Shown: piece by piece, positions 61,032 through 64,000 of the stretch
How positions within the stretch are numbered: the stretch's first letter is position 1
Layout of the letters: every line of letters starts with the position of its first letter
Source: Photorhabdus australis DSM 17609
GTDB taxonomy: Bacteria; Pseudomonadota; Gammaproteobacteria; Enterobacterales; Enterobacteriaceae
Reading direction: 5' to 3'
DNA length: 64,000 nucleotides
Assembly (NCBI RefSeq): GCF_000711895.1
Contig: NZ_JONO01000018.1
Location: 1-64,000 of the forward strand
Translations under genes and position numbers: made by a program
The notes under the pieces: generated by a model
Seen by the model: only the letters and a program-made list of their open reading frames with translations
Told to the model about the DNA's origin: nothing
Databases searched by the model: none

Positions 61032-61970
61032 TTAGTTATTAATAAATTTTTCGCCTAATTCTATATCTTTTCTCAATACGTCCAACATCCCTTCCAATGC
61101 TTTCTGTTCAAAATCACTCAGCTTACCGATGTCTAAGCGCTCTTCTACACCATTTTTGCCCAAACGAACCGGCTGAGCGAAGAAACGGGCATACTTGCCA
61201 TCACCTTCAACGTAGGCACATTCCACAACATTACTTTCGCCTTGTAAGCCTCGAACCAAAGAGAGACCCAGACGAGCAGCCGCTTGTCCCATAGACAAAG
61301 TTGCAGATCCGCCGCCAGCTTTAGCTTCAACAACTTCAGTACCTGCATTCTGAATACGCTTAGTCAGAGCGGCCAACTCTTCATCAGTAAAACTCACACT
61401 AGGGATCTGAGACAACAGAGGAAGGATCGTCACACCAGAATGACCACCGACGACCTGTACTTCAATCTCCTGTGGCTTTTTACCTTTCAATTCAGCAACA
61501 AAAGTATTGGAACGGATAACATCCAAGGTTGTTACACCAAATAGGCGGTTTTTATCATATACACCTGCTTTTTTCAGCACTTCAGCCGCAATAGCTACAG
61601 TTGTGTTAACTGGGTTAGTAATAATACCAACCAACGCCTTCGGACAAGTTTTGGCCACTTGTTCTACCAGGTTACGTACGATACCCGCGTTAACATTAAA
61701 CAGATCTGAACGATCCATACCTGGTTTACGAGCAATACCTGCAGAAATCAATACAACATCCGCTCCTTCCAACGCTGGAGTAACATCTTCACCAGCAAAA
61801 CCTTCAATTTTCACTTCCGTTGGAATATGGCTCAGATCAACAGCCACCCCAGGGGTAACTGGAGCAATATCATATAAAGAGAGTTCTGAACCTGAAGGAA
61901 GCTGGGTTTTTAGTAGAAGAGCAAGAGCCTGACCAATACCACCGGCTGCACCGAGAACTGCAACTTTCAT
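61032..61970 (-). CDS. mdh: Malate dehydrogenase
   Basis: The 312-residue NAD-dependent TCA enzyme has the nucleotide motif [10 protein letters not shown], substrate Args in [14 protein letters not shown] and the catalytic His in [14 protein letters not shown]. It is divergent from argR, as in E. coli. Confidence 0.98.
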   Translation of the reverse strand: MKVAVLGAAGGIGQALALLLKTQLPSGSELSLYDIAPVTPGVAVDLSHIPTEVKIEGFAGEDVTPALEGADVVLISAGIARKPGMDRSDLFNVNAGIVRNLVEQVAKTCPKALVGIITNPVNTTVAIAAEVLKKAGVYDKNRLFGVTTLDVIRSNTFVAELKGKKPQEIEVQVVGGHSGVTILPLLSQIPSVSFTDEELAALTKRIQNAGTEVVEAKAGGGSATLSMGQAAARLGLSLVRGLQGESNVVECAYVEGDGKYARFFAQPVRLGKNGVEERLDIGKLSDFEQKALEGMLDVLRKDIELGEKFINN

Positions 61971-62897
<927 letters not shown>

Positions 62898-62928
62898 ATG
62901 AACGCGCCAACATGGCGCGATTCATTTT
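62898..62928. terminator. Terminator between argR and mpl
   Basis: CGCGCCA and TGGCGCG pair around a 3-nt loop within outer AATGA/TTCATT arms, between convergent genes. Confidence 0.8.
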
Positions 62929-62941
62929 CCTGCTGCCATTT

Positions 62942-64000
62942 TCAGAATTGATAAGCTTTTTTACTTAGCTGAGAAAGTAGTTTTTCATGAATATCACTAA
63001 ACCCGCCATTACTCATAACCAGAATATGATCCCCCTGCTGCGCCTTATCAACAATCATATTCACCAGTAAATCAATATCAGCACTCCAATACGCAGGCTG
63101 AACACAGTGATCTGCAATTTCCGATACATGCCATTTAATATTAGCTGGCTGGAATAAGAATACTTCATCAGCACGCCCCAATGCTGGTGCTATCTCATTC
63201 TTACTTATACCCATTTTCATCGTATTTGAACGAGGTTCCAGTACGGTAATAATACGGGCAGTTCCTCCAACCTTACTACGCAGAGCTTCGAGTGTTGCCA
63301 GAATTGCAGTCGGATGATGGGCAAAATCGTCATAAACAGTAACGCCATTTTCCTGACCACGCAGTTCAAGGCGACGACGGGCATTAATAAAATCGCTTAA
63401 AGCACGACAAGCATCCGCAGGTTGGACACCAACATGGTGTGCAGCTGCAATTGCAATCAGCCCATTACGCATATTATGTTCACCAACTAACGACCAATTC
63501 ACCTCTCCAACAACCTCTCCGCAATAAAACACCCGATAATCGCTGCTGTCTGTGCTTATCTTTTTTACCTGCCAGCTACCAGTTTCACCCACCTGTTCCA
63601 ATTCACTCCAACACCCCATAGACAAGACCTGCTTCAGGTTAATATCGTTGTCTGGAGCAAAAATCTTACCACTACCTGGAACGATCCTGACAAGATGATG
63701 GAACTGTCTCTGGATAGCAGCTAGATCCCCGAAAATATCGCCGTGATCGAATTCCAGGTTATTCATAATCAATGTACGTGGGCTGTAATGAACAAACTTA
63801 GAACGTTTATCAAAAAAAGCACTGTCATATTCATCGGCTTCTATGACGAAAAACGGACTTCCCCCGATCTGAGCTGACGTTTCAAAATTACCTGGAACAC
63901 CACCGATCAAAAAACCCGGTTTATAGCCACAAGCTTCAAGTATCCAGGCTAACATACCAGCGGTTGTTGTCTTGCCATGAGTACCTGCAACTGCCAGAAC
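62942..64000 (-). CDS. mpl: UDP-MurNAc:murein tripeptide ligase Mpl, 5' end outside window
   Basis: The frame is open to the window edge, giving 352 residues of a ~450-residue recycling ligase. The ATP loop AGTHGKTTT lies at the edge. PGFLIGGVPGNF, DEYDSAFFDKRSKF and DDFAHHPTAI follow and match E. coli Mpl. It returns recovered murein tripeptide to UDP-MurNAc. The start and signal-free N-terminus are not visible. Confidence 0.95.
   Translation of the reverse strand, partial: VLAVAGTHGKTTTAGMLAWILEACGYKPGFLIGGVPGNFETSAQIGGSPFFVIEADEYDSAFFDKRSKFVHYSPRTLIMNNLEFDHGDIFGDLAAIQRQFHHLVRIVPGSGKIFAPDNDINLKQVLSMGCWSELEQVGETGSWQVKKISTDSSDYRVFYCGEVVGEVNWSLVGEHNMRNGLIAIAAAHHVGVQPADACRALSDFINARRRLELRGQENGVTVYDDFAHHPTAILATLEALRSKVGGTARIITVLEPRSNTMKMGISKNEIAPALGRADEVFLFQPANIKWHVSEIADHCVQPAYWSADIDLLVNMIVDKAQQGDHILVMSNGGFSDIHEKLLSQLSKKAYQF

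Overview
The window is chromosomal DNA from a gamma-proteobacterium of the Enterobacterales. Protein sequences, AT-rich intergenic DNA, short MITE-type repeats and an IS630 end are most like Photorhabdus (Morganellaceae). This assignment rests on remembered protein families and gene order, not on a database search.

Layout. 1-7766 is accessory: an IS630 transposase end, an amino-acid (cystine-type) ABC importer with two near-duplicate binding proteins, two abutting MITE-like repeats, and a FOXRED2-like flavoprotein followed by a LysE/RhtB exporter. 7923-16842 is mostly core: rraB, argI, the pyrL-pyrB-pyrI attenuated operon, ridA, nrdD-nrdG, yhbP, a YhcN-type periplasmic protein, yhbQ, yhbS and a decayed yhbT. 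17466-27651 is a compact seven-gene co-directional cluster and the most unusual part of the window. It encodes a UbiA-family membrane prenyltransferase, a class I HMG-CoA reductase fused to an APH/choline-kinase-like domain, a rifampicin-phosphotransferase-type dikinase, a GNAT-like acyltransferase, an OleC-like AMP-forming ligase, a CDP-alcohol phosphatidyltransferase and a CarS-type CTP transferase. Together they look like a pathway for an undescribed isoprenoid or mevalonate-derived phospholipid. 27851-31120 is a HlyD/ABC-2 export operon without its own ATPase. 31356-35747 is the pyruvate-sensing pair btsS-btsR followed by a CstA/BtsT-type transporter whose promoter carries three direct BtsR-type repeats.

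35815-64000 is core: deaD, nlpI, pnp, rpsO, truB, rbfA, infB, nusA, rimP, the fMet and Leu(GAG) tRNAs, secG, glmM, folP, ftsH and rlmE on the minus strand; then yhbY, greA, dacB, obgE, rpmA, rplU and ispB; then a small Mu-like DNA-binding module (two tandem MuA-type proteins divergent from the Ner-like sfsB), mdh, argR and the start-truncated mpl at the window edge.

How the genes work together. argI and argR both carry paired ARG boxes, so arginine repressor controls its own gene and ornithine carbamoyltransferase. pyrBI is controlled by a UTP-sensing leader peptide and attenuator. nrdDG carries two NrdR boxes 31 bp apart. The rimP-nusA-infB-rbfA-truB-rpsO-pnp-nlpI-deaD block is the standard translation, RNA maturation and cold-shock supercluster. 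The lipid cluster and the Mu-like module are the parts that this core background does not explain.
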